Shown piece after piece: positions 1-8,103 of a stretch of 64,000 bases of DNA. Origin of the DNA: Pontibacter sp. Tf4. GTDB taxonomy: Bacteria > Bacteroidota > Bacteroidia > Cytophagales > Hymenobacteraceae. The stretch's first letter is position 1. The number at the start of each line of letters is the position of its first letter. The notes under the pieces are model-generated. The model worked only from the letters and a program-made list of their open reading frames with translations. It had not been told where the DNA came from and made no database searches. Location: assembly GCF_014212495.1 (NCBI RefSeq), contig NZ_JACKZC010000004.1, positions 186,001-250,000 on the forward strand. Reading direction: 5' to 3'. A program made the translations under genes and the position numbers.

Positions 1-1
1 C

Positions 2-301
2 AAAACGATAACAGACTGGTTTGGCGACGGCAATACTGTGGACATCCTGAATGATGCATCGGCGGCAGACTATAAGAAAGCGCTGAAAAGAGTGCCCGGC
101 CTGGAGGAGTTGGTTGATGCGCACCAGAAAAACACGAAAGGCGATGAAAAGCTGTTTATGATGGAATTTGCCCTGCACGGTTTAGCAGAGCACAGCCAGT
201 TAAGCAAAAGCCGCCTGAGCACCGGGCTGCAATTCAAAGACCTGCTCAGCGGTATGTTCACGATGCCAAAATTTGGCGAAGAGGAAGAAGATGATTTTTA
301 A
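2..301 (+). CDS. C-terminus of an AAA+ ATPase (magnesium-chelatase/MoxR-like), partial
   Basis: The reading frame is open from the first bases of the window and ends at TAA 299-301, so only about 99 C-terminal residues are visible and the true start lies upstream. The segment is helical and charged, with FALHGLAEHSQLSK and FKDLLSGMF, and ends in a very acidic tail (EEEEDDF). The helical part resembles the lid end of Bacteroidota proteins annotated as magnesium chelatase subunit I or MoxR-like AAA+ ATPases. No Walker motifs are in view, so the family call is from resemblance only. An internal GTG at 38 could be mistaken for a start but the frame continues upstream of it. Confidence 0.5.
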   Translation, partial: KTITDWFGDGNTVDILNDASAADYKKALKRVPGLEELVDAHQKNTKGDEKLFMMEFALHGLAEHSQLSKSRLSTGLQFKDLLSGMFTMPKFGEEEEDDF

Positions 302-384
302 GGTTATGAGGCTACTAAAACATGAAAGCTTATAGTTGGTCTCATCCTTTGTAAAAAGACAACCTCACATTTAAACATGAAGCA

Positions 385-431
385 AGCAAAGCCCTCACCG
401 TGAAAATTACTTTTACGATGAGGGCTTTGCT
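385..431 (-). terminator. Long hairpin terminator after the dicarboxylate symporter
   Basis: Near-perfect inverted repeat: AGCAAAGCCCTCA pairs with TGAGGGCTTTGCT and the inner CGT/AAAA with TTTTACG, leaving a very short loop. It lies six bases past the stop of the minus-strand symporter gene. The plus-strand gene ending at 301 could also use it. Confidence 0.65.
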
Positions 432-436
432 GTACG

Positions 437-1741
437 CTACTCTACTCTTATCTCTGTAACCGGGTGCATCTGGCCTTCGGTGCGGGCAACCATGGCAGCT
501 ACCGTCGCATCGCCGGTAATGTTTACGGTGGTGCGGCACATATCAAGCAGTCGGTCCGGGGCGAGTATGAGCGCAATACCTTCTATTGGTATTCCAGCTT
601 GTTGCAGTACAATAACCAGCATCACCACACCGGCGCCCGGCACCGCAGCCGCCCCTATCGAGGCAAGTGTTGCTGTCATCACAATTCCTAACTGCGTCAT
701 CAGATCAAGGTGCATCCCATACGCCTGTGCAATAAATACGGCCGCTACCGATTGGTAAAGGCTGGTGCCATCCATGTTTATAGTTGCTCCCAGGGGCAGC
801 ACAAAGCTGCTGATCTCGCGGTTTATGCCAAGATTTCTTTCGGCGCACTCCATGGTAACAGGTAGCGTTGCGGCACTCGACGAAGTGGAGAAAGCCAGCA
901 TCTGTGCCGGGAATATCGCCTTGTAAAATTGTTTGTACTTTATTTTACCTACCGTTGTAAACAGTAAAGGGTAAACTATAAAAATAAGAATAGCCAGCCC
1001 CAACACTACCACAATGCAGTAATAGCCAAGCACCAGTAACAGTTCTGCCGCCGAGCCGGGGTCGTTGCCCGCAAACTCTACAACCAGACCTGCCAGCAGC
1101 GCAAATACGCCATAAGGCGCTGTTTTCATTATAAAATCCACCATGCGCAAAATCACCATGTTCGTGCCCTCAAAAAAGTCGTTTACCGGCTGGGCTTTGT
1201 CGGGAGGGATGGTGATGAGGGCAATGCCGAAGAGCAGCGCAAAAAAGATAACCTGCAGCATTTTGCCGTTGTCGGTCATGGCACCGAAAATGTTGCCGGG
1301 CACAATATCTACCAATGGCTGCAGCGGGCCCTGTTCTTTCACGGTTTCAGCGTCGGATGATTTTTCGGAAGTAGTGTTGGCAAACTGCTCCCGGAACTCT
1401 TCCCGTTTCTCGGGCGAGAATGCTTTTCCCGGCTCAAATATATTAACCAGCACCAAGCCCAGCGAGACAGCCAGTACCGTTGTAAAAAGATAGATACCTA
1501 TAGTTTTGGAACCGATGCGGGAAAGCCGGCTGATATCGCTGAGGCTGGACACGCCTGTAATAAGCGATACCAGCACCAGGGGCACTGCAATCACCTTCAG
1601 CAGGTTTATAAAGATGGTGCCGAAAGGCTGTATCCAGTCGAGGGTGAAGGTAACCAGGCCGAAGCCGCTGGCAAACATCCCCCAGAGTACGCCCAGGGTC
1701 ATACCGATTAGTATCTGCCAGTGAAGTGCAAGTTTTCTCAT
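437..1741 (-). CDS. Dicarboxylate/amino acid:cation symporter (DAACS family)
   Basis: A 434-residue inner-membrane transporter of the sodium:dicarboxylate/glutamate symporter family, which moves acidic amino acids or C4-dicarboxylates inward with Na+ or H+. The family signatures are visible: the serine-rich STSSSAATLP of the re-entrant hairpin at about 285-294 and NMDGT at 322-326 in the substrate/cation site. Hydrophobic segments run along the whole length, with a charged insertion at about 105-140 (KREEFREQFANTTSEKSSD) between early helices. Length is normal for the family. Start ATG gives a short basic N-terminus followed by the first helix. Substrate (glutamate, aspartate or succinate) cannot be decided from sequence. 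It stands alone, with its own terminator. Confidence 0.9.
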   Translation of the reverse strand: MRKLALHWQILIGMTLGVLWGMFASGFGLVTFTLDWIQPFGTIFINLLKVIAVPLVLVSLITGVSSLSDISRLSRIGSKTIGIYLFTTVLAVSLGLVLVNIFEPGKAFSPEKREEFREQFANTTSEKSSDAETVKEQGPLQPLVDIVPGNIFGAMTDNGKMLQVIFFALLFGIALITIPPDKAQPVNDFFEGTNMVILRMVDFIMKTAPYGVFALLAGLVVEFAGNDPGSAAELLLVLGYYCIVVVLGLAILIFIVYPLLFTTVGKIKYKQFYKAIFPAQMLAFSTSSSAATLPVTMECAERNLGINREISSFVLPLGATINMDGTSLYQSVAAVFIAQAYGMHLDLMTQLGIVMTATLASIGAAAVPGAGVVMLVIVLQQAGIPIEGIALILAPDRLLDMCRTTVNITGDATVAAMVARTEGQMHPVTEIRVE

Positions 1742-1966
1742 GTTGTATCTGTTGTGAAAGCCGCTTTTGTGCAGCAGTAACTTTCCAGTTTTTCAGACAA
1801 GGCAGGAGTGGTACCAACTATAGCCGGCGTGGCAAAGCAGATGTGCCCTTTGGGTGCCGTATTTCCTGCGATCTTAATTTAAAAGTAAATACTGGGTGTG
1901 GCTATACTTTGTTGGAATTATGAAAACATTGCTTCTGTGAGTGTAATAAACGGGCTATAGTTTGGT

Positions 1967-1999
1967 ACAAAAAAGCCGCTCCTGTGCGGGGAGCGGCTT
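1967..1999 (-). terminator. Rho-independent terminator of the cyclophilin gene
   Basis: AAGCCGCTCC pairs with GGAGCGGCTT across a seven-base loop, followed on the minus strand by a run of T. It starts about 20 bases past the cyclophilin stop codon. Confidence 0.8.
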
Positions 2000-2021
2000 C
2001 TGTGCTATAGTTGCTGAGGGA

Positions 2022-2480
2022 TTATTCCTCTGTTACTACAATTTTTTCGATCTTATCATTTGCCTTGATCTGGTCGATCACATCCAGGCCTTCTACTACT
2101 TTACCGAAGCAGGTGTGGTTACGGTCGAGGTGGGCTGTGTTTTTGCGGCTGTGGCAGATAAAGAACTGTGACCCGCCTGTGTTGCGGCCTGCGTGTGCCA
2201 TGCTCAGCACGCCACGGTCGTGGTACTGGTTCTCGCCTGTCAGTTCGCAGTCAATTTTATAGCCCGGGCCGCCGGTGCCAGGTATGCCTTTGGCGCCTTC
2301 GCGCGAGTTAGGGCAACCACCCTGTATCACGAAATCCGGAATTACACGGTGGAACGTAAGGCCATCGTAAAAGCCGTCTTTGGCAAGTTTTATAAAGTTG
2401 TCAACTGTTTTGGGGGCGTCCTTTTCGTAGAACTCTACTTTCATGACACCTTTACCTGTATGGATCTCTGCAGTTTTCAT
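2022..2480 (-). CDS. Cyclophilin-type peptidyl-prolyl cis-trans isomerase
   Basis: About 152 residues, one complete cyclophilin domain with [13 protein letters not shown] (catalytic Arg and the substrate-pocket Phe/Gln), [19 protein letters not shown] and [12 protein letters not shown]. It catalyses cis-trans isomerisation of X-Pro bonds and helps protein folding. No signal peptide is present, so it is probably cytoplasmic. The frame is open 16 codons further upstream to 2528, but a promoter-like TACTTTTG at 2516-2523 lies inside that extension, so the ATG at 2478-2480 ([11 protein letters not shown]) is preferred; it also matches where family members begin. Confidence 0.92.
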   Translation of the reverse strand: MKTAEIHTGKGVMKVEFYEKDAPKTVDNFIKLAKDGFYDGLTFHRVIPDFVIQGGCPNSREGAKGIPGTGGPGYKIDCELTGENQYHDRGVLSMAHAGRNTGGSQFFICHSRKNTAHLDRNHTCFGKVVEGLDVIDQIKANDKIEKIVVTEE

Positions 2481-2515
2481 GCGTTTATGCGTTAAGTTTA
2501 AACATCGGTCAAAAA

Positions 2516-2523
2516 CAAAAGTA
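2516..2523 (-). promoter_or_regulatory. Bacteroidota-type -7 element before the cyclophilin gene
   Basis: Minus strand reads TACTTTTG, matching the TAnnTTTG consensus, 35 bases before the chosen ATG. I see no clear -33 TTTG at the usual distance. Confidence 0.5.
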
Positions 2524-2604
2524 CGCAATTTATAGTTTAAGAAGACTATAAAACTCCAGTTTAGCTTACTGGCCAGCCGGAGAACCAGCCCCTACCACTT
2601 ACTT

Positions 2605-3234
2605 ATGAAGACATGCTTAAAACATTATCTGCTGAGCCTGCCTGTATGTTTTGCCTTACTTACAGGCTGTGGTCCCGATAAATACCAGGAAAAGAATACC
2701 CGGCAGGAGGGAGCAGAACAGCAGGATACAAATGCTTCGGCCGCCAGCAGGCTCGCCCAGACCGACCAGGTGAATATAGCATCTGCCGCCGGAAACGGGG
2801 AGGTGCCATCTTCGCTCACCATACCACAGAATGCCCAATCCAAAGCGGAACTCTCTACTTTTATTTTAGTCTTAAAGAAGGCCGGTTTGCTGAGAACCCT
2901 GAACAATACAGGTCCCTATACGGTGTTTGCGCCATCTAACAAAGCCTTCGAGGCACTGCCCGGTAATACCCTGAAAGACTTGACCAAGCCAGGGAACAGA
3001 CAGCAACTGGAAGCGTTGCTGAATAACCACATTGTGGCCGGAAAACTTGATGCCACCGCGCTGCAGGATGGTTCCAGGATAAAAACGCTGGCCAACGGGG
3101 AACTGGAAGTATCAAAACGGCAGGAAAACGTAACAATAAACGGTGCCGAAGTGATCATTTCGGACGTGGAAAGCAGCAACGGCGTCATGCATATAGTGGA
3201 CAAAGTGCTGTTACCAAAGGAGCAGCATCTGTAA
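2605..3234 (+). CDS. Fasciclin (FAS1) domain lipoprotein
   Basis: A 209-residue secreted protein. The N-terminus has a signal peptide ending in the lipobox LLTGC (Cys at about 22), so it should be lipid-anchored. Residues about 25-80 are a polar linker rich in Gln, Glu and Ser. From about 85 to the end is one FAS1 domain, with the hallmark TVFAPSNKAFEALP and a late conserved block NGVMHIVDKVLLP. FAS1 domains mediate adhesion or ligand binding at cell surfaces; the partner here is unknown. It appears monocistronic, divergent from cyclophilin. Confidence 0.88.
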   Translation: MKTCLKHYLLSLPVCFALLTGCGPDKYQEKNTRQEGAEQQDTNASAASRLAQTDQVNIASAAGNGEVPSSLTIPQNAQSKAELSTFILVLKKAGLLRTLNNTGPYTVFAPSNKAFEALPGNTLKDLTKPGNRQQLEALLNNHIVAGKLDATALQDGSRIKTLANGELEVSKRQENVTINGAEVIISDVESSNGVMHIVDKVLLPKEQHL

Positions 3235-3297
3235 CCGGAACTATAGTTTAAGCAACTATAGATAAGTACTCCGGAGGCACTAAGGCCTGTCTATAGT

Positions 3298-3999
3298 TTA
3301 AAACGGGTTGGTTGCCCACACAGCCAGTTCTGGAATAAAACCCCTGTTATCCATTTCCAGAGCGCTTTTTATAGCCCAGGCAATTTCCTGACCGCGTAAC
3401 TTGTTCGGTTGCGCGTGGCGCTCCTCCCGGTCTTCGCGGCCAAAAGCGGTGGTTACTTCACTTGGGTTAATCAGCATCACCCGCACATTATATTTCCGGA
3501 GTTCAGCCTGCCAGCTTTGGGTCATGCTGCGTAGCGCTGCTTTAGATGAGGCATACACCGAACCGCCCTCGCCACCTTTGGTTGCAGCCGTAGAGCCGAT
3601 ATTGATGATGTTGCCATAGTTCTGCTTCTTGAAAATTTTAGCGGCCGAAGCTGCCATCATAGCCGCTCCATAAACATTTACGCGATACACCTGCTCAAAA
3701 TCGGCTATCGTCAGTTCATCCAGCGGTTTATAAATTCCGATACCGGCATTGTTTATCAGCACATCCAGGTGGCCAAACTCATTCATGAAAGTTGTGAACG
3801 TATGCTTCACATCGCCGTAATCAGCCACATCCGCAACTATAGGAAATGCGCCAAGCGAGCGGGCGGCTTTATGGGTTCTTTTCTCGTCGCGGCCGGTTAT
3901 GGCCACATTAGCCCCATGTTTTATCAACAGGTCGGCGGTGGCATGACCAATGCCCAGCGTGCCGCCGGTTATCAGAATATTCGCGTTGTCCAATTTCAT
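3298..3999 (-). CDS. Short-chain dehydrogenase/reductase (SDR)
   Basis: A 233-residue classical SDR with an NAD(P)-binding Rossmann fold. Visible signatures: TGGTLGIG at 11-18 (cofactor glycine motif), NNAG at 83-86, Ser136 in NIGS, and Tyr149-x-x-x-Lys153 in YASSK, so the catalytic triad is intact. The VAITGRDEKR segment after beta-2, with Arg following Gly, favours NADP(H). It could be a FabG-like 3-ketoacyl reductase or one of the many uncharacterised SDRs; the substrate is not predictable. The stop codon TAA runs straight into the genome-wide motif ACTATAG. Confidence 0.85.
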   Translation of the reverse strand: MKLDNANILITGGTLGIGHATADLLIKHGANVAITGRDEKRTHKAARSLGAFPIVADVADYGDVKHTFTTFMNEFGHLDVLINNAGIGIYKPLDELTIADFEQVYRVNVYGAAMMAASAAKIFKKQNYGNIINIGSTAATKGGEGGSVYASSKAALRSMTQSWQAELRKYNVRVMLINPSEVTTAFGREDREERHAQPNKLRGQEIAWAIKSALEMDNRGFIPELAVWATNPF

Positions 4000-4214
4000 A
4001 GCTATAGTTGTTAATCTTCTGACATATAAATGGTTAACGGCAGCGCAAACTATAAGGATGAGGTGAGTAACTATAGGCAGGCTCTGTTTTTGTACATAAT
4101 AAACAACTACGGCCCAAACTAAAACTGTGGCTAAGCTGTAAGCGAAGGCTTCTGGTTAACTATAATTCCTTATATTACACCTCTGTTTTCTCTTACCCTT
4201 ACGTTTCCGCATAC

Positions 4215-4640
4215 ATGATTCTGCATAAAGATGGCCTTATCGTTTTAAATTATGAGGTGGGCTTCGATACATTGGTAGTAAAGTGGCTTGCAAGCGATAC
4301 CGCTACAAGTCCTGAGTTAAGGTATAGTATGCAGATTCTGGTAGAGAAGATCCGTAGCTATGATATTAAAAGGCTGTTGATTGATGCCCGTGAGGATGTG
4401 GTTGCTGTGTCGGATGAGGAGTATGTGGAGCTAAATGTAAACTTTGCAAAGAACCTGGTACAAACCCGGCTGGAGCGCATAGCCCGTTTAGGCACCACGA
4501 ACCTGAACCGCGAAAACTTTGTGAAAGGGCTTGTAGCGGATCTGCAGAGTTTACCTGAAACCAGCCTGGTTTACAAGGAATTTAACGACGAGGCAACCGC
4601 AAAAGAATGGCTGCAGGATAACACTACACAAAACTCCTGA
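4215..4640 (+). CDS. Conserved hypothetical protein, STAS/SpoIIAA-like
   Basis: A 141-residue soluble protein without signal peptide or membrane segment. The layout of alternating short strands and amphipathic helices (LIVLNYEVGFDTLVVKW, then RLLIDARED, then a helix ending KNLVQTRLERIARLG) resembles the small STAS/SpoIIAA-like proteins common in Cytophagales, which have no known partner. That fold assignment is by look only. It has its own upstream region of about 200 bases and faces the convergent rsgA gene 20 bases beyond its stop. Confidence 0.6.
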   Translation: MILHKDGLIVLNYEVGFDTLVVKWLASDTATSPELRYSMQILVEKIRSYDIKRLLIDAREDVVAVSDEEYVELNVNFAKNLVQTRLERIARLGTTNLNRENFVKGLVADLQSLPETSLVYKEFNDEATAKEWLQDNTTQNS

Positions 4641-4660
4641 ACTCTCTAACTCCTAAACTC

Positions 4661-5584
4661 TTACTTCCTGTTATCGTCTCCCATCAGCATGCTCAGGTAA
4701 CTTTCGTAGCGGGTGAGCGAAATTTCGTTGTGGCGGACTGCCTCTACTATAGCGCAGCCAGGTTCGTTAAAGTGGGTGCAGTTGTTGAAGCGGCACTGGT
4801 TCATACGCTCGCGCATCTCTGGGAAATAGTGGCCTAACTGGTTTTTAGAGATATCAACTATACCCAGCTCCTTAATACCTGGCGTGTCGATGATAAAGGT
4901 CTCGTTATCGATCTCAAACATTTCTGCAAACGTGGTAGTGTGCACGCCTTTATCCGAGAAGTCAGAAATCTCAGAAGTTTTCAATTCCAGATCTGGCACT
5001 ATAAGGTTGATAAGCGTGGATTTTCCTACACCGGAGTGGCCCGAAAGTAAGGTTGTTTTGCCGTGCAGCAGGCTGTTCATTTCCTCAATTCCTTCGTTAG
5101 TCTTAGCCGAAACCGTGATGCTGCTATAGCCGATCTGCTGGTACATGTGGCTGATCTGGCGCTGGTAATCGCGCATCTCCTCATCGTACAAATCGGTTTT
5201 GTTAAACACCAGTATCGTCGGGATGTCGTAAGCTTCGGCGGTGACTAAAAAACGGTCTATAAAACCAAACGATGTGCGCGGCGAAACAAGGGTAACGATA
5301 AGCAGGGCCTGGTCCAGGTTGGCCGCGATGATGTGCGAGTAAGCTGTTTTGTGCGTGCTCTGGCGGATGATGTAGTTTTCGCGGGTTTCTATTTTATGAA
5401 TTACAGCCGTGTCTTCACCTGTCGTTTCCACGTCAAATTCTACGCGATCGCCAACGGCCAGCGGGTTGCTTACTTTCAGGCCTTTTATCTTGAATTTACC
5501 GCGCAAACGGGCACGGTGCAGTTTGCCTTCCGCATCCCGAACCAAATACCACGATCCAGTCGATTTAACTACAACTCCTTTCAT
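4661..5584 (-). CDS. rsgA: Ribosome small-subunit GTPase A
   Basis: 307 residues with the circularly permuted GTPase order diagnostic of RsgA/YjeQ: N-terminal OB fold (about 1-70), NKTD (G4) at 128-131, then the P-loop GHSGVGKST at 182-190, then DTPG (G3) at 233-236. A C-terminal zinc knuckle follows with Cys264, Cys269, His271 and Cys277. The enzyme hydrolyses GTP on the 30S subunit during late maturation. It directly follows kdtA: one base separates the kdtA stop from this ATG, so they are co-transcribed, although their functions are unrelated. All key residues are present. Confidence 0.95.
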   Translation of the reverse strand: MKGVVVKSTGSWYLVRDAEGKLHRARLRGKFKIKGLKVSNPLAVGDRVEFDVETTGEDTAVIHKIETRENYIIRQSTHKTAYSHIIAANLDQALLIVTLVSPRTSFGFIDRFLVTAEAYDIPTILVFNKTDLYDEEMRDYQRQISHMYQQIGYSSITVSAKTNEGIEEMNSLLHGKTTLLSGHSGVGKSTLINLIVPDLELKTSEISDFSDKGVHTTTFAEMFEIDNETFIIDTPGIKELGIVDISKNQLGHYFPEMRERMNQCRFNNCTHFNEPGCAIVEAVRHNEISLTRYESYLSMLMGDDNRK

Positions 5585-5585
5585 C

Positions 5586-6830
5586 TTATCTTTTTAACAG
5601 GCGCTGTATGTCGGCCATAATTTGTGTGGTGGCGCCTGCCTGCTCTTGTACGTATTGTTTTTCGGTGTCGGTTATAGTTTGTCTAGCGCCGGGTGTGGTA
5701 TGTACCTTCTCAAAAGCAGCCAGCAGCTCATCGGCATTATTCACCGGAAAAGCACAATCTAGTTTTACCAGATCCACCGCTTCCTGAAACTTACCATACT
5801 TAGGCCCGAAAAACAGCGGTAACCCAAATACGGCAGCCTCTAATGTGTTATGAAGTCCTTTGCCAAAAGCACCACCAATGTAAGCGTACGTGCCGTAACT
5901 ATAGAGCGCCGACAGCATCCCGATGTTATCGATCACCAGCACGCTATAGTTGGCTATAGTTTGGGCATCAGCCTGAGAGAACCTCACAGCACCTTCGCAT
6001 ATAGTTTGCATTAAAGCAGCTATACCACTTTCATGGATCTCGTGCGGCGCGATGATGAATTTTATAGTTGACTTATACTTCTGGATAAGCGGAAGTAAAA
6101 CATCAATATCGGCAGGCCAGCTGCTGCCTACCATAAATACCTGTTGCCCGGCAGTAAAGGCATCCACTATAGGAATCGGTTTTATAGTGGCGGCAGTCTG
6201 CAGTACACGGTCGAAGCGCGTATCGCCGGCTATAGTTGTTTGGGTAATACCAATCCTTTGCAGCAGCTCCAGCGATTGTTTGTTTTGTGTATAGATATGC
6301 GTGAAACGGCGCAGCATGTTGCGGTTAAACTCGCCATATGGCTTAAAAAAAACCTGGTCCGGACGGAAAATAGCCGAAATAGAAAGTATCGGAATATGGC
6401 GCTGCTCCAGTTCCTGCAGGTAATAATGCCAGAACTCGTACTTTACAAACACCGCCAGCTTCGGCTGAACTATAGTTATGAACTTCCGGGCATTGGCAGC
6501 ACTATCAAGCGGCAGGTAAAAGATAAAATCGGCCCCACTATAGTTTTTGCGCACTTCGTAACCAGAAGGAGAGAAGAAGGTTAGCAGTACTTTGTACTCC
6601 GGAAATTCGACTTTAAACGCTTCGATAACCGGGCGGCCTTGCTCAAACTCACCCAGCGAAGCACAATGAAACCACACTACCGGTGCTGTGTTGCCAGCAA
6701 ACGCCTCCTGTAACCTCTCAAACTGCCTGTCGCGGCCCTGCAGCATCAGCTTTGCCTTCTGGTTAAAAGGTGCCGCTACGGTCAGTAGTCCGTTGTAAGC
6801 TTTCAGCCCGATGTCGTAGAGTAGTTTCAA
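5586..6830 (-). CDS. kdtA: 3-deoxy-D-manno-octulosonic acid (Kdo) transferase
   Basis: A GT30-family glycosyltransferase that adds Kdo to lipid A precursors at the inner leaflet of the inner membrane. Visible features: N-terminal hydrophobic stretch, WFHCASLGEFEQGRP with the catalytic-region Glu, and a C-terminal sugar-nucleotide region GGAFGKGLHNTLEAAVFGLP. About 414 residues from a TTG start at 6828-6830 (LKLLYDIGLKAY), the normal family N-terminus. An ATG at 6920 would add 30 residues, but a TATATTTG promoter element at 6853-6860 lies inside that extension, so the TTG is preferred. Seven copies of CTATAG fall in this gene, an unusually high density. Confidence 0.9.
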   Translation of the reverse strand: MKLLYDIGLKAYNGLLTVAAPFNQKAKLMLQGRDRQFERLQEAFAGNTAPVVWFHCASLGEFEQGRPVIEAFKVEFPEYKVLLTFFSPSGYEVRKNYSGADFIFYLPLDSAANARKFITIVQPKLAVFVKYEFWHYYLQELEQRHIPILSISAIFRPDQVFFKPYGEFNRNMLRRFTHIYTQNKQSLELLQRIGITQTTIAGDTRFDRVLQTAATIKPIPIVDAFTAGQQVFMVGSSWPADIDVLLPLIQKYKSTIKFIIAPHEIHESGIAALMQTICEGAVRFSQADAQTIANYSVLVIDNIGMLSALYSYGTYAYIGGAFGKGLHNTLEAAVFGLPLFFGPKYGKFQEAVDLVKLDCAFPVNNADELLAAFEKVHTTPGARQTITDTEKQYVQEQAGATTQIMADIQRLLKR

Positions 6831-6852
6831 AACTATAGGTTGTGTTCTGCTG

Positions 6853-6860
6853 CAAATATA
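6853..6860 (-). promoter_or_regulatory. -7 element for the kdtA-rsgA operon
   Basis: Minus strand reads TATATTTG, a perfect TAnnTTTG match, 22 bases before the TTG start of kdtA. It decides against the longer ATG start. The -33 element is not clear. Confidence 0.6.
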
Positions 6861-6946
6861 GCGGTTTAGGCGGCAATAGTTTAGCCCGGCGCCATCTCTG
6901 GCAACTATAGTTTCGTACAATCCTTACCCTAAACAGCAAACCCAAA

Positions 6947-7576
6947 ATGGCAGATAGCAACGCGCAGGAAATTAAAATAGCAGTTTTCGACCTGAACAAG
7001 ACCTTCTATAACAAGAGCTCCAAAGACGAGTTTTTCAAGTTCATCAGCACCAAAAAGCCGCACAAACTCGCTTATTATGTCCAGATGCTCTACTACAAAG
7101 CGTTGCTTAAAATGCACCAGATCAGGCAAACGGAGTTTAAGGAGAACTTCTTTGATTACCTGGATAACATCCCACCCAAAAAAGTAAAAGAATACGCCAA
7201 AGAGTTCTGGGAGCAGGAATACCCGGAGAATTTTAACCAGGAAATAAAGGAACGACTGGATAAGCTGAAGAAGGATGGTGTACAGGTTTTCTGTGCTACC
7301 GGCGGGCTGGAAATTTACGTGGAGCCATTGTTTAAACTATATAAGATTGATGGCTTTTTCGGGACGAAGGCAAACTATACCGACAACACGTACCTGGTAG
7401 ATGGCAAAGCCTGCAAGGAAGAAGAAAAAATTGCCCGCTTAGACCAGCATTTTAAAGGCCAGAAGTACAGAATTGTAGAAGCCTACTCCGACGATAAAGA
7501 AGAAATTGTAAAGCAAGCTGACAAAGCCTGGCTGGTAAAAGACGGAAAACTGAAGCCCTATAAAAAGCAAGCCTAA
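6947..7576 (+). CDS. HAD-superfamily (subfamily IB) phosphatase
   Basis: 209 residues. The N-terminal motif I is FDLNKT: nucleophile Asp15, then Asn17 where most HAD phosphatases carry the general acid/base Asp, and Thr19. Motif II is CATGG (about 115). The lysine motif appears to lie in GKACKEEEK and the acidic motif is AYSDDKEE near 185. The helical cap between motifs I and II fits the IB branch (phosphoserine phosphatase-like). It is cytoplasmic, with no signal peptide. Loss of the second Asp suggests slow turnover or a different role; substrate unknown. The stop TAA forms the first three bases of a 14-nt palindrome. Confidence 0.8.
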   Translation: MADSNAQEIKIAVFDLNKTFYNKSSKDEFFKFISTKKPHKLAYYVQMLYYKALLKMHQIRQTEFKENFFDYLDNIPPKKVKEYAKEFWEQEYPENFNQEIKERLDKLKKDGVQVFCATGGLEIYVEPLFKLYKIDGFFGTKANYTDNTYLVDGKACKEEEKIARLDQHFKGQKYRIVEAYSDDKEEIVKQADKAWLVKDGKLKPYKKQA

Positions 7577-7587
7577 ACTATAGTTTA
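7574..7587. repeat. Perfect 14-nt palindrome TAAACTATAGTTTA on the stop codon
   Basis: The extended form of the window-wide AACTATAGTT motif. Its first three bases are the TAA stop of the HAD gene, and by symmetry it also starts with TAA on the other strand. An identical 14-mer lies at 8088-8101. Confidence 0.9.
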
Positions 7588-7592
7588 GCTGA

Positions 7593-7622
7593 TTGGGAAA
7601 GATATTAATTGTTCTATATTTG
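7593..7622 (+). promoter_or_regulatory. Complete -33/-7 promoter for the VOC gene
   Basis: TTG at 7593-7595, a 19-base spacer, then TATATTTG at 7615-7622. Both elements and the spacing match the Bacteroidota primary sigma consensus. It excludes the longer open frame whose TTG 'start' is the -33 element itself. Confidence 0.75.
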
Positions 7623-7658
7623 GAAACAGAACGATCATCTAACCTTATAAACTATACT

Positions 7659-8090
7659 ATGGCATCAATCAGCCCTTACCTGACCTTTGCAGGCAACTGC
7701 GAGGAAGCATTCAACTTTTACAGATCTGTTTTCGGTGGAGATTTCCCGTACGTAGGCCGCTTTAAAGACATGCCTTCCGAAAACCCGATCCCGGAATCAG
7801 AAGGCAATAAGATCATGCACATTTCCCTGCCGATCAGCAAAGAAACTACTTTAATGGGATCAGATTCTTCTGAAGCGTTTGGTCATGCCACTGTAATGGG
7901 CAACAACTTCTCTATCTCTATAAACGCCGATAACGAAGACGAAGCAAAGCGTTTATTCGATGGCTTATCTGCTGGTGGCCAGGTAACGATGGCTTTGAAT
8001 AAAACATTCTGGGGTGCGCTGTTCGGTATGTTCACCGATAAATTCGGTATTAACTGGATGGTGAACTATGACTATGAGCAAAAGCACTAA
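7659..8090 (+). CDS. VOC-family protein (PhnB/glyoxalase fold)
   Basis: 143 residues starting MASISPYLTFAGNCEEAFNFY, the typical opening of the PhnB-like '3-demethylubiquinone-9 3-methyltransferase' branch of the vicinal-oxygen-chelate superfamily. Later family blocks are HISLPI, a Ser/Thr-rich DSSEAFGHA loop, and WGALFGMFTDKFGINWMVNY. Members form dimers of beta-alpha-beta units and many lack the metal ligands, so the activity is unknown. The start ATG at 7659 is set by the promoter at 7593-7622. The stop TAA is again part of TAAACTATAGTTTA. Confidence 0.85.
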   Translation: MASISPYLTFAGNCEEAFNFYRSVFGGDFPYVGRFKDMPSENPIPESEGNKIMHISLPISKETTLMGSDSSEAFGHATVMGNNFSISINADNEDEAKRLFDGLSAGGQVTMALNKTFWGALFGMFTDKFGINWMVNYDYEQKH

Positions 8091-8103
8091 ACTATAGTTT
8101 ACC

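Noticed and set aside
6831..6920. ATG start giving a 30-residue longer KdtA
   Set aside because: The TATATTTG promoter element falls inside it, and the extra residues do not resemble the family N-terminus.
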